From assembly GCF_002750855.1 (NCBI RefSeq), contig NZ_NWUC01000002.1, positions 372,001 through 436,000 on the forward strand: a stretch of DNA of 64,000 nucleotides, written 5' to 3'. Below, piece after piece: positions 31,160 through 40,647 of the stretch. Source of the DNA: Neopararhizobium haloflavum (lineage in GTDB: Bacteria > Pseudomonadota > Alphaproteobacteria > Rhizobiales > Rhizobiaceae). Position 1 is the first letter of the stretch. Every line of letters starts with the position of its first letter. The translations under genes and the position numbers were made by a program. The notes under the pieces were generated by a model that saw nothing but the letters and a program-made list of their open reading frames with translations, ran no database searches and was not told the origin of the DNA.

Positions 31160-32380
31160 ATGAAAATTGCGGTTCTCGGTGGTGATGGTTTCGTCGGATG
31201 GCCGACCTCGCTCCATCTTTCCGACCTCGGGCACGAGGTTCACATCATCGACAACCTGTCGCGGCGCTGGATCGACACCGAGCTTGGTGTCCAGTCTCTG
31301 ACGCCGATGGATTCGATCCAGGAGCGCACCCGCATCTGGCACCAGGAAACGGGCAAGCGCATTCACTTCCACCTGATCGACATTGCGCGCGACTATGACG
31401 TGTTCAAGATCTGGCTCGCCGAGAACAGACCGGACGCGATCATCCATTTTGCCGAACAGCGCGCGGCGCCCTATTCCATGAAGACCGATCGGCACAAGAA
31501 CTATACGGTCAACAACAACGTCAACGCGACGCACAACCTTCTGAACGCACTCGTCGAAACCGGGGTCGACGCGCATCTCGTCCATCTCGGCACGATGGGC
31601 GTCTACGGCTATTCGACGATCGGCGCGGCGATCCCGGAAGGCTATCTTCCGGTCGGCATCGATACGCTCGCCGGGGAAACGGTCCAGCAGGACATTCTCT
31701 ATCCGGCCAATCCCGGCTCGATCTACCACATGACGAAGTGTCTCGATCAGTTGCTGTTCCAGTTCTACGCCAAGAATGACGGCCTCCGGATCACCGACCT
31801 GCACCAGGGAATCGTCTGGGGAACGCACACCGACCAGACGCGCCGGCATGCCCAGCTCATCAACCGGTTCGACTACGATGGCGACTACGGGACCGTGCTC
31901 AATCGCTTCCTGATCCAGGCGGCGATCGGCCATCCGCTGACCGTGCACGGCACCGGCGGCCAGACCCGCGCGTTCATCCACATCCAGGATTCCGTTCGCT
32001 GCATCGAGATTGCACTGAAGAACGCGCCGAAGGCCGGCGAAAAGGTCAAGATCTTCAACCAGATGACGGAGACGCACCGGGTCCGCGATCTGGCCGAGAT
32101 GATCGGCAGGATGACCGGTGCGGACATCGCCTATATGCCCAATCCACGCAAGGAAGCCGCGGAGAACGACCTGATCGTGAAGAACGACCAGTTCCTGGCC
32201 CTTGGCCTTGATCCGACGACCCTCGAAGAAGGCCTGCTTTCGGAAGTCGTCGATGTCGCGAAGAAATTCGCCTATCGCGTCGATCGCAGCCGCGTTCCCG
32301 CCGTTTCGGCCTGGACGAAGGATATTGCCAAGACAGTCGACCGCGATCCGGAAGGCAAGCGGCTGAAGAGCGTCGGCTGA
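31160..32380 (+). CDS. sqdB: UDP-sulfoquinovose synthase SqdB
   Basis: Converts UDP-glucose and sulfite into UDP-sulfoquinovose, the head-group donor for sulfolipid. The 406-residue extended SDR enzyme has the SqdB-specific nucleotide-binding start GGDGFVGWPTSLHLSDLGH (residues 8-26), NLSRRWID, FAEQRAAPYSM, and the catalytic YHMTK (Tyr-x3-Lys) preceded by the LGTMGVYG Thr. These match the plant SQD1/cyanobacterial SqdB pattern closely. GCGGAG at 31146-31151 lies 8 bases before ATG 31160. First gene of the sqdB-sqdD-sqdC operon, as in Sinorhizobium and Rhodobacter. Confidence 0.95.
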   Translation: MKIAVLGGDGFVGWPTSLHLSDLGHEVHIIDNLSRRWIDTELGVQSLTPMDSIQERTRIWHQETGKRIHFHLIDIARDYDVFKIWLAENRPDAIIHFAEQRAAPYSMKTDRHKNYTVNNNVNATHNLLNALVETGVDAHLVHLGTMGVYGYSTIGAAIPEGYLPVGIDTLAGETVQQDILYPANPGSIYHMTKCLDQLLFQFYAKNDGLRITDLHQGIVWGTHTDQTRRHAQLINRFDYDGDYGTVLNRFLIQAAIGHPLTVHGTGGQTRAFIHIQDSVRCIEIALKNAPKAGEKVKIFNQMTETHRVRDLAEMIGRMTGADIAYMPNPRKEAAENDLIVKNDQFLALGLDPTTLEEGLLSEVVDVAKKFAYRVDRSRVPAVSAWTKDIAKTVDRDPEGKRLKSVG

Positions 32381-32388
32381 GCGCCGTC

Positions 32389-33201
32389 ATGGCGACAAAC
32401 GCCTATGTGACCCTCGTCACCAATGCCGACTACGCCATGGGCGCGACGGCATTAATGCGCTCTCTCTCGCTGACCGGCACGCATGCCGACCGCGTCGTTC
32501 TGCACACCGGAGGCGTTGAAGCGACCGAGCTCGAACCGCTGATTGCACTCGGCTGCCGATTGGTGCCCGCCGAATTGCTGCCGACGTCTGACGCATTCAA
32601 TCAGCGCCATCAGCGCGATCGTCTTCACGCGAACGCGCCGTTCACCAAGGGCAACAAGCCGGCCTTCCACACCCCGCTCGACAATTTCGCCAAGCTGAGA
32701 CTGTGGGAACTGACCGAATACCAGCGAGTGGTCTTCATCGATGCCGATGCACTTGTGCTGCGCAATATCGACAAGCTGTTTCACTACCCCGAGTTTTCGG
32801 CCGCGCCCAATGTCTACGAAGGGCTTGCCGATTTTCACCGCATGAATTCCGGCGTCTTTGTCGCGGCCCCGTCGGCGACGACGTTCGACAAGATGCTGAC
32901 GCGCCTCGACCAGCCGGATGCCTTCTGGAAGCGCACCGACCAGACGTTTCTGCAAACCTTCTTTCCGGATTGGCACGGTCTGCCGGTGACGATGAACATG
33001 CTGCAGTATGTCTGGTTCAACATGCCGGCGCTCTGGGACTGGGCGTCGGTCAACGTCGTGCACTACCAGTACGAAAAGCCGTGGGAGACGAACCATCCCA
33101 AGGCGGCGCAGCTCCAGCCGCTGATCGACCTTTGGCACGCCTATTTTCGGGGCGAGAAGATCCCCAAGACCACCGCGCTGAAAAATCCGGGCGTTTCGTG
33201 A
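32389..33201 (+). CDS. sqdD: glycosyltransferase SqdD, probable sulfoquinovosyl transferase
   Basis: GT8 (glycogenin-like) glycosyltransferase expected to move sulfoquinovose from its UDP carrier to diacylglycerol. The 270-residue protein opens AYVTLVTNADYAMGATALMRSL, and has the metal-binding FIDADALVLRN (DxD type) and LADFHRMNSGVFVAAPS, common in glycogenins. It begins 8 bases after sqdB and its stop overlaps the sqdC start (GTGA). The function is taken from SqdD genetics in Rhodobacter and Sinorhizobium; the sequence itself shows only a GT8 enzyme. Confidence 0.9.
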   Translation: MATNAYVTLVTNADYAMGATALMRSLSLTGTHADRVVLHTGGVEATELEPLIALGCRLVPAELLPTSDAFNQRHQRDRLHANAPFTKGNKPAFHTPLDNFAKLRLWELTEYQRVVFIDADALVLRNIDKLFHYPEFSAAPNVYEGLADFHRMNSGVFVAAPSATTFDKMLTRLDQPDAFWKRTDQTFLQTFFPDWHGLPVTMNMLQYVWFNMPALWDWASVNVVHYQYEKPWETNHPKAAQLQPLIDLWHAYFRGEKIPKTTALKNPGVS

Positions 33202-34100
33202 CGAGGGTGCTCGTCACCGGCGGCACCGGCTATGTCGGCCGCTTCATCGTCGAGGGACTGCTTGCTGAAGGCTGCGAGGTGACCGTTGCGGGACGCACAG
33301 CACCGGATGAGGGCATGTTCTCCAAGCCGGTCGGCTTTCGCCCGTTCGACCTCGATCCGCAAACCGAACTCGCGCCGCTTTTCGACGACATCGATCACTG
33401 TGTTCATGCCGCGTTTCATCACGTTGCGGGCAAGTATCGCGGCGGCGAGGGTGACGACCCGACAGGCTTCTTGCGGCGCAACGCGGCTGGTAGCGCCGCG
33501 CTGTTCCTTGCCGGCCGCTCGGCGGGCGTTAAACGGACGGTGTTCCTTTCCAGCCGGGCCGTCTACGGCCAGCAGGAGGCGGGTGCGCAGCTTTGCGAAA
33601 GCATGACATGTCTGCCTGACACACTTTACGGCCAGATCAAGCTTCAGGCGGAAGATGCCCTTGCAGGTCTCGCATCGGAACGTTTCATTGCCGCTAGCCT
33701 GCGCGTGACCGGCGTATACGGCCAGCCGCGACCGGGCGCTGCGCACAAATGGCAGGGTCTCTTTGCTGATTATCTTGCCGGAAAGGCGATCGAGCCAAGG
33801 GCCGGGACAGAAGTCCACGGCCGAGATCTCGCCACCGCAGTGTGGCGCATGCTATGCGCTCCGGCTGACGAGGTGAACGGCAAGATCTTCAACGTATCGG
33901 ACCTTTTGGTCGATCATCGCGACCTTTTGCGGCTGGTTCAATCGGCCAAGCGTGTCGGCCATTTACTGCCAGAGCGCGCGCGTTCACTTCCGAACGCCGT
34001 GGATACGACGAAGCTCCGAAGGCTCGGCTGGTCCCCTGGGGGTGTTGCCCTCTTGCGCGAGAGCGTCCGCTCGGCCCTCTTTGAGCACGAGGGGCTCTGA
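33198..34100 (+). CDS. sqdC: SqdC-like NAD(P)-dependent epimerase/dehydratase
   Basis: Extended SDR protein of 300 residues, third gene of the sulfolipid operon. It begins with GTG 33198 inside the sqdD stop (GTGA overlap) and reads TRVLVTGGTGYVGRFIVEGL, with the nucleotide motif GGTGYVG, FLSSRAVYG, and the catalytic YGQIK (Tyr-x3-Lys). SqdC of Rhodobacter and rhizobia is known to affect the yield and side products of sulfolipid synthesis, but its reaction is not settled. The longer open frame starting at 32703 lies inside sqdD and is not real. Confidence 0.88.
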   Translation: MTRVLVTGGTGYVGRFIVEGLLAEGCEVTVAGRTAPDEGMFSKPVGFRPFDLDPQTELAPLFDDIDHCVHAAFHHVAGKYRGGEGDDPTGFLRRNAAGSAALFLAGRSAGVKRTVFLSSRAVYGQQEAGAQLCESMTCLPDTLYGQIKLQAEDALAGLASERFIAASLRVTGVYGQPRPGAAHKWQGLFADYLAGKAIEPRAGTEVHGRDLATAVWRMLCAPADEVNGKIFNVSDLLVDHRDLLRLVQSAKRVGHLLPERARSLPNAVDTTKLRRLGWSPGGVALLRESVRSALFEHEGL

Positions 34101-34103
34101 CCG

Positions 34104-35144
34104 TCAGCCGTCCTCCCGGAACAGGCTGATCTGCTGCTTATCCAGATCACGCGGGACACTCAGTCCCAGATGTTTCCAGGCGTTCGCCGTCAGGATCCGG
34201 CCACGGGGCGTGCGCTGGATGAAGCCCTGCTGGATCAGATAGGGCTCGATGATGTCCTCGATGGCATCGCGCGGTTCGGAAAGGCCGGCCGCAATCGTCT
34301 CGATGCCAACAGGCCCACCGCCGAAATTGTGGGCGATCATCGTCAGGTAGCGGCGATCAAGCTGGTCGAGGCCGAGCGTGTCGACTTCGAGACGCGTCAA
34401 TGCCTCGTCTGCCACTTTGCGCGTTACTGCTTCGGCGCGCGCCACCTCGGCGAAGTCGCGCACCCGGCGAAGCAGCCGGCCAGCGATGCGCGGCGTTCCC
34501 CGCGCGCGGCGGGCAACCTCCAATGCACCGTCCTCGGTCATGACAAGCCCCATCAACCGGGCGCCCCGGCGCACGATCTGCTCGAGTTCGCCAACCGTAT
34601 AGAAGTTGAGCCGGACGGGAATGCCGAAGCGATCCCTGAGCGGTGTCGTCAGGAGACCCAGGCGCGTCGTTGCAGCAACCAGGGTGAATTTCGACAGATC
34701 GATCTTCACCGAGCGAGCGGCAGGGCCCTCGCCGATGATCAGATCCAGCTGGAAGTCCTCCATCGCGGGATAGAGAATTTCCTCCACGGCAGGGCTCAGC
34801 CGGTGGATTTCGTCGATGAAGAGCACGTCGCGCTCCTCGAGATTGGTAAGCAACGCTGCCAGATCGCCGGCCTTGGCGATCACCGGGCCGGACGTGGCAC
34901 GGAAGTTGACGCCCAGTTCCTTGGCCATGATCTGGGCGAGCGTCGTCTTGCCCAGCCCGGGCGGGCCAACGAAGAGCACGTGGTCCAGCGCCTCGCCGCG
35001 CGCCTTGGCTGCCTCGATGAAAACCTTCAGGTTGGCACGCGCCTCCGCCTGGCCGGTGAAATCGTCCAGCGTCTGGGGACGCAAGGTCGCCTCCGCGTCC
35101 TCACCGCACTTTTCCGGATCGATCAGTCTTGCGGGATCACTCAT
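34104..35144 (-). CDS. ruvB: Holliday junction branch migration helicase RuvB
   Basis: AAA+ motor that with RuvA drives branch migration of Holliday junctions. The 346-residue protein has Walker A GPPGLGKT, Walker B FIDEIHRL, sensor [10 protein letters not shown] and a C-terminal winged helix with [13 protein letters not shown]. Start at MSDPARL (ATG 35144, GAGG 8 bases upstream) rather than the in-frame start 24 bases earlier. Last gene of ruvCAB, 43 bases after ruvA; it ends 3 bases past the convergent sqdC stop, leaving almost no terminator space. Confidence 0.98.
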   Translation of the reverse strand: MSDPARLIDPEKCGEDAEATLRPQTLDDFTGQAEARANLKVFIEAAKARGEALDHVLFVGPPGLGKTTLAQIMAKELGVNFRATSGPVIAKAGDLAALLTNLEERDVLFIDEIHRLSPAVEEILYPAMEDFQLDLIIGEGPAARSVKIDLSKFTLVAATTRLGLLTTPLRDRFGIPVRLNFYTVGELEQIVRRGARLMGLVMTEDGALEVARRARGTPRIAGRLLRRVRDFAEVARAEAVTRKVADEALTRLEVDTLGLDQLDRRYLTMIAHNFGGGPVGIETIAAGLSEPRDAIEDIIEPYLIQQGFIQRTPRGRILTANAWKHLGLSVPRDLDKQQISLFREDG

Positions 35145-35187
35145 CCGGCTGTCCTCGCACAGCCGCAATCATCCGGCAACGCTGCGC

Positions 35188-35802
35188 TCATCGCGCCAAC
35201 TCCTTCAGGCCAAGCCGGATCAATCGGGCGCTGTCGGCATTCTCGCCCGCATCCTTCAAAGCGGCGGCGACCGCGTTGGCCGCCTGGTCGCGTGAATAGC
35301 CAAGATTGGTCAACGCAGAAACCGCATCGGAGACGGGCGCAGCGGCAACGCCCTCGCCCAATTCCTGCTTCAGGCCGATTGAAGGCAGGGCTTCCCCGGC
35401 GAAAGCCGGTGCCTTGGTCTTCAGCTCAGACACGATGCGCAGCGCGACTTTCGGGCCGATGCCGGGCGCGCGCGCCACCGTGGCCTTGTCCTGCAGCGCG
35501 ACGGCATTGGCAAGATCGGACGTCGACAGCGTCGATAGAACCGCCAGTGCAACCTTGGCGCCGACGCCCTGCACACTCTGCAGCAAACGAAACCATTCGC
35601 GCTCAAGCTTGGAGGCGAAGCCATAGAGCCGGATGACGTCTTCCCGGACATAGGTCTCAATGTGGAGCACACCCGCCTCGCCGGCGGTCAACTTCGCTAA
35701 TGTTCGCGTCGAGCAATACGCGACATAGCCAACGCCATGCACGTCGATCACGGCGTGGTCGTCGGCCACTTCGTCGACCGTGCCCTTGAGTTTTCCGATC
35801 AT
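35188..35802 (-). CDS. ruvA: Holliday junction DNA-binding subunit RuvA
   Basis: Tetrameric protein that clamps Holliday junctions and loads RuvB. The 204-residue length is normal. It begins [12 protein letters not shown] (OB domain), then a helix-hairpin-helix DNA-binding domain ([18 protein letters not shown] and [18 protein letters not shown]), a flexible linker, and a C-terminal RuvB-contact domain ([20 protein letters not shown]). ATG 35802 is chosen over the in-frame start at 35832 by family length. Spacing is 40 bases from ruvC and 43 to ruvB. Confidence 0.97.
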   Translation of the reverse strand: MIGKLKGTVDEVADDHAVIDVHGVGYVAYCSTRTLAKLTAGEAGVLHIETYVREDVIRLYGFASKLEREWFRLLQSVQGVGAKVALAVLSTLSTSDLANAVALQDKATVARAPGIGPKVALRIVSELKTKAPAFAGEALPSIGLKQELGEGVAAAPVSDAVSALTNLGYSRDQAANAVAAALKDAGENADSARLIRLGLKELAR

Positions 35803-35842
35803 CGGCGGGCTTCCAGCCAAAAGCCGCCGCACAGGTCAACGA

Positions 35843-36355
35843 TCATCCGTATAGTGCCTTCAAGCGTCCCGCCGCGCTCTGGCGATGATGGGCATGACAA
35901 ATCGCGATGGCAATGGCGTCGGCCGCATCGTCGGTGTCGAAGGTCGCGCGCGGCATCAAGACCTTGACCATCATGTGTATCTGCGCCTTCTCGCCATGGC
36001 CGACGCCAATCACGGTCTTCTTCACCGCATTCGGCGCATATTCGGCCACGGGAAGTCCGGCAAGCGCCGGAACCAGCATGACCGCTCCCCTCGCCTGGCC
36101 CAGCTTCAATGTCGCCACCGCGTCCTTGTTGACGAAGGTCTGCTCCACCGCCGCTTCATGCGGGCGCTGACTGTGCAGTATCTCCGCCAGCCCCTCGTGC
36201 AACTGGCGCAACCGCGAGGGCAAGTCGCATTTGTCGTCCGAGCGGACCGTTCCCGCCGCCACGAAACGCAACGTGTTGCCCAGGCTCTCGATGACAGCCC
36301 AACCGGTCCGGCGAAGACCGGGATCAATGCCCATGATTCGAATCGCGTCACGCAT
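35843..36355 (-). CDS. ruvC: Holliday junction resolvase RuvC
   Basis: Endonuclease that cuts Holliday junctions symmetrically. The 170-residue protein opens [21 protein letters not shown] with the first catalytic Asp in GIDPGL; further acidic residues follow in [23 protein letters not shown] and [17 protein letters not shown]. First gene of ruvCAB. In other rhizobia yebC directly precedes it; here the luciferase-like and SH3 genes are inserted on the opposite strand. Confidence 0.97.
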   Translation of the reverse strand: MRDAIRIMGIDPGLRRTGWAVIESLGNTLRFVAAGTVRSDDKCDLPSRLRQLHEGLAEILHSQRPHEAAVEQTFVNKDAVATLKLGQARGAVMLVPALAGLPVAEYAPNAVKKTVIGVGHGEKAQIHMMVKVLMPRATFDTDDAADAIAIAICHAHHRQSAAGRLKALYG

Positions 36356-36500
36356 GCATCATCCTAAGCGTCCAGCGATGGTGATGCCATGGCGAACATG
36401 AACAAAATGGAAACATCCGCCGCTTTCGGTCATCCGGTGGCATCGATGGCGACCGAGTCCCATATGCGGGCCAAAGACATAATCATCAGGATGCCTTCGC

Positions 36501-37505
36501 ATGATCCCCTTTTCCGTCCTCGATCTTTCTCCGGTCGCAGAAGGTCAGACACCCTCCGATGCGCTGGCCGCGTCGGCCAGGCTTGCCCAGCGGGCCGAGA
36601 CGCTTGGCTACAAGCGGTTCTGGCTCGCCGAGCATCACAACATGCCCGGTATCGCCAGCGCCGCCACGTCCGTCGTCATCGGCCATGTGGCCGGCGCGAC
36701 CAAGACGATCCGCGTGGGGTCGGGTGGCGTGATGCTGCCGAACCACGCGCCTTTGGTCATCGCCGAACAATTCGGAACGCTGGATGCGCTCTATCCGGGA
36801 CGGATCGACCTTGGTCTTGGACGCGCCCCCGGCACCGACATGCTGACGGCGCGAGCGCTGCGGCGGGATCTGCAGGCGAGCGCTGAAAATTTTCCCAACG
36901 ACGTGGTCGAATTGATGATGCTGCTTGGTCCCGAGGATCCGGCACGCAAGATCAACGCCGTGCCGGGAACGGGCTCAAACGTTCCGGTCTGGCTGCTGGG
37001 CTCCAGCCTCTATTCGGCTCAACTGGCGGCCATGCTGGGGCTTCCCTTCGCGTTTGCGTCGCATTTCGCACCGGACGCCCTGATGCAGGCGATTTCCATC
37101 TATCGCGACAACTTTCGGCCCTCCGAGCATCTCGAAGCGCCATATGTCATGGTGGGCGTGATGGCCGCGGCCGCCGAAACAGATAGCGAGGCGCGCTACC
37201 TCTTTACCTCCGCGCAGCAGCAATTCGTCAATCTGCGGCGCGGAACGCCAGGACGCACGCCGCCGCCCGTCGAGGATATGGACACCATCTGGTCCGCCGG
37301 AGAAAAGGCAGGGGTGGAGCATACCTTCACCTATGCGCTCGTCGGCGCGCCCGACACGATCGCCGCGAAGGCCGAGAAATTTCTGCGCGATACGGACGCC
37401 GACGAGCTGATCGTTTCGCTGCCGGTCTACGATTTTGCCAAGCGCATGCACGCACTCGAACTGATCGCCGGCGTGCGCGACCGCCTCAGCCGAAAAGCCG
37501 CGTGA
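36501..37505 (+). CDS. luciferase-like (LLM class) flavin-dependent oxidoreductase
   Basis: Probable FMN-dependent monooxygenase or oxidoreductase with TIM-barrel fold, substrate unknown. The 334-residue protein begins [22 protein letters not shown], followed by [20 protein letters not shown] and [37 protein letters not shown], the hallmarks of the MsnO8/YhbW subgroup of LLM proteins. This subgroup is widespread and poorly characterised. ATG 36501 has AGGATG about 9 bases upstream. It stands alone, divergent from ruvC, with 145 bases between starts. Confidence 0.9.
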   Translation: MIPFSVLDLSPVAEGQTPSDALAASARLAQRAETLGYKRFWLAEHHNMPGIASAATSVVIGHVAGATKTIRVGSGGVMLPNHAPLVIAEQFGTLDALYPGRIDLGLGRAPGTDMLTARALRRDLQASAENFPNDVVELMMLLGPEDPARKINAVPGTGSNVPVWLLGSSLYSAQLAAMLGLPFAFASHFAPDALMQAISIYRDNFRPSEHLEAPYVMVGVMAAAAETDSEARYLFTSAQQQFVNLRRGTPGRTPPPVEDMDTIWSAGEKAGVEHTFTYALVGAPDTIAAKAEKFLRDTDADELIVSLPVYDFAKRMHALELIAGVRDRLSRKAA

Positions 37506-37516
37506 CGCTGCCACCA

Positions 37517-37557
37517 GATGAACCGGAGATGAACCTGGTGCCCAGCATCGGTTCATC
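37517..37557. repeat. triple GATGAACC element
   Basis: GATGAACC occurs directly at 37517-37524 and 37528-37535 and inverted at 37550-37557; the outer copies form a 9-bp perfect inverted repeat (37517-37525 / 37549-37557) around a small CTGG/CCAG hairpin. It lies between the oxidoreductase and SH3 genes, about 70 bases before the latter. It may be an operator or a terminator for the oxidoreductase gene; no T-run follows. Confidence 0.6.
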
Positions 37558-37624
37558 GCACCGGTGCTAGGTCTCATATCCAGCATGGCTCCGGTCAACC
37601 AACAAGCATCAAGAGGAGAGTGTC

Positions 37625-38206
37625 ATGAGAAAACTGGGATTCGCAGCGGCCGCGGCGTTGGCCGCCGCCCTTTTCGCGCCGTCCATCGCTTCGGCGGCGA
37701 CGGGCTACGTCACCACAAATCTCAATGTGCGGGCAGGCCCCAGCACCCAATACCCGGCTGTCACCGTATTTCCCGTGGGCTCGCGGGTCGACGTCATCGG
37801 GTGCACCTCCGGCCCTGGCTGGTGCGATGTTCAGGCGGGCGGCGTGCGCGGCTGGGTATCGGCCAGCTATCTCGACCTCAGCTATCAAAGTCGGCGGGTC
37901 CGGGCGCCCAGCTATATCGGCCGCGTTGGCATTCCGACGGTGACCTTCTCGATCGGTAGCTACTGGGACAACCATTATCGCGGCCGGGACTTCTATCGCG
38001 ACCGCGGTCGCTTCGGTGGTCCGCGCGTCGTCGCACCGCGCCCCGATCGCCGGGACGACTGGCGCCGCGAGCGCATGGAAGACCGCAGAGAAATGCGGCA
38101 GGAGCGGCGCGCCGAACGGCGGGAACTGCGCCAGGATCGCCGTGAGATTCGCCGGGAGATCCGGCAGGACCGCCGTGAAGACCGTCGCGAGTGGCGCCGC
38201 GACTAG
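37625..38206 (+). CDS. secreted SH3-domain protein with Arg-rich tail
   Basis: A 193-residue protein with a signal peptide (MRKLGFAAAAALAAALFAP, cleavage after ASA), a bacterial SH3 domain at about 28-80 (TTNLNVRAGPSTQYPAVTVF through GGVRGWVSASYLDL) with a Cys pair (VIGCTS, GWCDV), a middle region, and a C-terminal tail of about 60 residues very rich in Arg, Asp and Glu (repeats like RQDRREIRR). SH3b domains often bind peptidoglycan or peptides. Such small SH3 proteins with charged tails are common in rhizobia without a known role. A ribosome site (GAGGAG, 7 bases before) supports ATG 37625; a terminator follows. Confidence 0.85.
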   Translation: MRKLGFAAAAALAAALFAPSIASAATGYVTTNLNVRAGPSTQYPAVTVFPVGSRVDVIGCTSGPGWCDVQAGGVRGWVSASYLDLSYQSRRVRAPSYIGRVGIPTVTFSIGSYWDNHYRGRDFYRDRGRFGGPRVVAPRPDRRDDWRRERMEDRREMRQERRAERRELRQDRREIRREIRQDRREDRREWRRD

Positions 38207-38227
38207 AAGCAATCTCACTGCGACAAA

Positions 38228-38263
38228 AAACGCCGCCGCATCGACCTGGGTGCGGCGGCGTTT
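38228..38263. terminator. terminator between SH3 gene and yebC
   Basis: Perfect 13-bp stem 38228-38240 / 38251-38263 with a 10-base loop and A/T ends, between convergent genes. Confidence 0.88.
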
Positions 38264-38305
38264 CTATTCGAATCCTTCGAGTTCAGACGGAAGCTGACTG
38301 CCGCT

Positions 38306-39052
38306 TCAGGCCGACAGCTTTGCCATGACCTCGTCGGAAATTTCGAAGTTGGCATAGACGTTCTGTACGTCATCATCGTCATCCAGCACGTCGATCAGCT
38401 TCATGACCGACACCGCCTTCTCCTCATCCACCGGAGTGGACGTCTGGGGTCGCCAGATCGCCTTGACCGATTCTGCTTCTCCGAGCTGATCCTCGAGCGC
38501 CTTCGACACCTCGCCGATATCCTCGAAGGCGCAGGTGATGACATGACCGTCGTCGTCCGACTGCACGTCCTCGGCGCCCGCCTCGATCGCCGCTTCCATG
38601 ACGGCTTCCGCGTCGCCGGCATCCGGCTTGTAGACGATCTCTCCAACCCGGTCGAAGCTGAAGGCGACCGAACCGCTCTCTCCCAGCGCCCCGCCCGACT
38701 TCGTGAACGCGGCACGGACATTGGACGCGGTGCGGTTGCGATTGTCGGTCAAAGCCTCGACGATGATGGCCACGCCACCCGGACCGTAGCCCTCGTAACG
38801 CACCTCGTCATAATTCTCGCCATCGCCGCCGGTCGCCTTCTTGATCGCGCGTTCGATATTGTCTTTCGGCATCGACTGGGCCTTGGCATTCTGGATTGCC
38901 AGCCTCAGGCGCGGATTCATCGTCGGATCGGGCAAACCGGCCTTGGCCGCAACCGTGATCTCGCGTGCAAGCTTGGAGAACATCTTGGACCGCACGGCGT
39001 CCTGACGCCCCTTGCGGTGCATGATGTTCTTGAACTGTGAATGGCCTGCCAT
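38306..39052 (-). CDS. YebC/PmpR family regulatory protein
   Basis: Member of the YebC/TACO1 family, described both as a DNA-binding regulator (PmpR, and a controller of RuvC expression) and more recently as a ribosome-associated factor for proline-rich stretches. The 248-residue protein starts [18 protein letters not shown] and contains the family signature [21 protein letters not shown] and [19 protein letters not shown] 39052 is preferred over the in-frame start at 39073. It lies upstream of ruvCAB in the same direction, the classical arrangement, though with two opposite-strand genes inserted. This organism encodes very long Pro-Glu tracts (TolA, and the protein at 2.6-5.2 kb), which fits a translation role. 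Confidence 0.95.
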   Translation of the reverse strand: MAGHSQFKNIMHRKGRQDAVRSKMFSKLAREITVAAKAGLPDPTMNPRLRLAIQNAKAQSMPKDNIERAIKKATGGDGENYDEVRYEGYGPGGVAIIVEALTDNRNRTASNVRAAFTKSGGALGESGSVAFSFDRVGEIVYKPDAGDAEAVMEAAIEAGAEDVQSDDDGHVITCAFEDIGEVSKALEDQLGEAESVKAIWRPQTSTPVDEEKAVSVMKLIDVLDDDDDVQNVYANFEISDEVMAKLSA

Positions 39053-39206
39053 GACACCCCTTGTGCGTCGCATGAACTGTTTTTTGGATGGCGCGCCTTA
39101 TAGATAAATTGGCCGGGAACGTCCAGCAGGAGAGGCCTCGCGCAAACGTGAATGCCGGCAGCATGGGCTTGCGGTTACCCTTGATCCTGTCAAATGGGAG
39201 GGGACG

Positions 39207-40031
39207 ATGCGCGAAGTCATCATTTGGTGCGGCATCCTTCTGGTCTTGATGTGGGGATCGACGCCGCTGGCCGCGCAAGAAACCGCCCCGCCCGTCAGCC
39301 AGTGTCAGGCTGTAGCCGCCACCATCCCCTCAGCACAACTGGTGAGCCTCGATACACCATGGATCGGCGTGCAAGCGGCGGCGCACGACGTGACGATCAC
39401 ATTCGTCAATCACGCGACGTACCTGATCGAGACCCCAGGCGGCGTGTCGATCGCGACCGACTTCAACGGATATGCCGGCCCCGTCGATCTGCCCACGGTC
39501 GTGACCATGAACAAGGCCCATTCCACCCACAACACGCCCTCGCCCGATCCGGCCATCGATCACGTGCTCGAAGGCTGGAATCCACAAGGCGGGGCGGCAG
39601 ACCACGACCTCGTGGTCGGCGACACTTATATCCGCAATGTCACGACCGACATCCGGGCCGGCTACGAGGCAATGGAGGCCGACGGCAATTCGATCTTCAT
39701 CTTCGAAGTTGCAGGGCTTTGCATTGGACATCTCGGCCATCTGCATCATGTGCTGACGGACGAGCACTACGGCCAGATCGGGCGCCTCGACATCGTGATG
39801 GTTCCGGTCGACGGTGGCCTGACACTCGGCACCGAGCGCATGGGCGAGGTCGTGCGTCGCCTGCGCTCATCGCTCATCCTGCCCATGCACCGGATCGGCC
39901 CGCCAATATCCCAGTTTCTCGATCTATTCGGCGAGGATTACGACAAGGTGATCAGCCGGGAGCGCAGCCTTACCGTCTCGCTGCAATCCCTGCCTTCGCG
40001 CCCGACGATCCACGTACTTCAGGGCGTTTGA
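39207..40031 (+). CDS. secreted metallo-beta-lactamase-fold hydrolase (UlaG-like)
   Basis: The 274-residue protein has a signal peptide (hydrophobic core IIWCGILLVLMWGSTPLAA, cleavage near AQE) and then an MBL-like core: VTITFVNHATYLIETPGGVSIATDF, NKAHSTHNTPSPDP, FEVAGLCIGHLGHLHHVLTDEHY and VMVPVDGGLTLGTERM. The sequence is close to UlaG/YtnP-like L-ascorbate lactonase-type hydrolases, but the classical HxHxDH motif is replaced by KAHSTHN, so metal binding should be considered unproven. ATG 39207 is preceded by GGGAGGGG (39194-39201). It is followed 40 bases later by the PPOX protein gene, and both may share a promoter. Confidence 0.82.
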   Translation: MREVIIWCGILLVLMWGSTPLAAQETAPPVSQCQAVAATIPSAQLVSLDTPWIGVQAAAHDVTITFVNHATYLIETPGGVSIATDFNGYAGPVDLPTVVTMNKAHSTHNTPSPDPAIDHVLEGWNPQGGAADHDLVVGDTYIRNVTTDIRAGYEAMEADGNSIFIFEVAGLCIGHLGHLHHVLTDEHYGQIGRLDIVMVPVDGGLTLGTERMGEVVRRLRSSLILPMHRIGPPISQFLDLFGEDYDKVISRERSLTVSLQSLPSRPTIHVLQGV

Positions 40032-40071
40032 CGCGGAACACTCGGCAGCGCCGGGCGTTGGGAGGTCGACA

Positions 40072-40596
40072 ATGACCATCCAGCACCCGGAGCGAAGAAT
40101 GGCAGACCTGAAAATGGCCGAGAGCGACAGCAAGACCCAGCTTTTCGACGAGATCGACGACATTCACGCCGGCATGCTCGGTGTTGAAGGGTCCGGCCTG
40201 CACATGCAGCCGATGGCGCCGCAGCTCGACCGCGACACCAACACCATCTGGTTCTTCGCCAAGAAGAGTGCGGAAATGGTCGAAGCGATCAAACCCGGAT
40301 CGCACGCGCATTTTTGCGTCATTGGCGAGGATCATGACTACCACGCCTGCGTTGCCGGCCCGATCAGCGTCAATCTCGATACGGCCAAACGCGACCAATA
40401 CTGGAACAGCGTTGTGGAGGCGTGGTTCGAGGGCGGCAAGGACGATCCGCAACTGACCATGCTCGCGCTGAAGATGAGCGATGCCAAGATCTGGGCATCC
40501 ACGGACAGCAAGCTGAAATTCGGCTGGGAGATCGCCAAGGCGAACCTGACCGACGACGACCCGCATGTCGGCGTGACCAAGGAAATCCGCTTCTGA
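40072..40596 (+). CDS. pyridoxamine 5'-phosphate oxidase family (general stress protein 26-like)
   Basis: Split-barrel flavin-binding-type protein of 174 residues, of the general stress protein 26 subgroup. Its core reads GMLGVEGSGLHMQPMAPQLDRDTNTIWFFAKKSAEMVEAI, typical for the family, followed by VAGPISVNLDTAKRDQYW and an acidic helix. It is not a true PdxH: the specific substrate-binding residues of that enzyme are missing. GGGAGG at 40059-40064 lies 7 bases before ATG 40072; a second Met at residue 10 is possible. Related proteins bind FMN or FAD and are stress-induced; the substrate is unknown. Confidence 0.85.
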   Translation: MTIQHPERRMADLKMAESDSKTQLFDEIDDIHAGMLGVEGSGLHMQPMAPQLDRDTNTIWFFAKKSAEMVEAIKPGSHAHFCVIGEDHDYHACVAGPISVNLDTAKRDQYWNSVVEAWFEGGKDDPQLTMLALKMSDAKIWASTDSKLKFGWEIAKANLTDDDPHVGVTKEIRF

Positions 40597-40647
40597 GCAG
40601 AGGCCGTCTCGGGCCGGCCATGAACGGCCGGCCCGTCGTCGCGGGAT

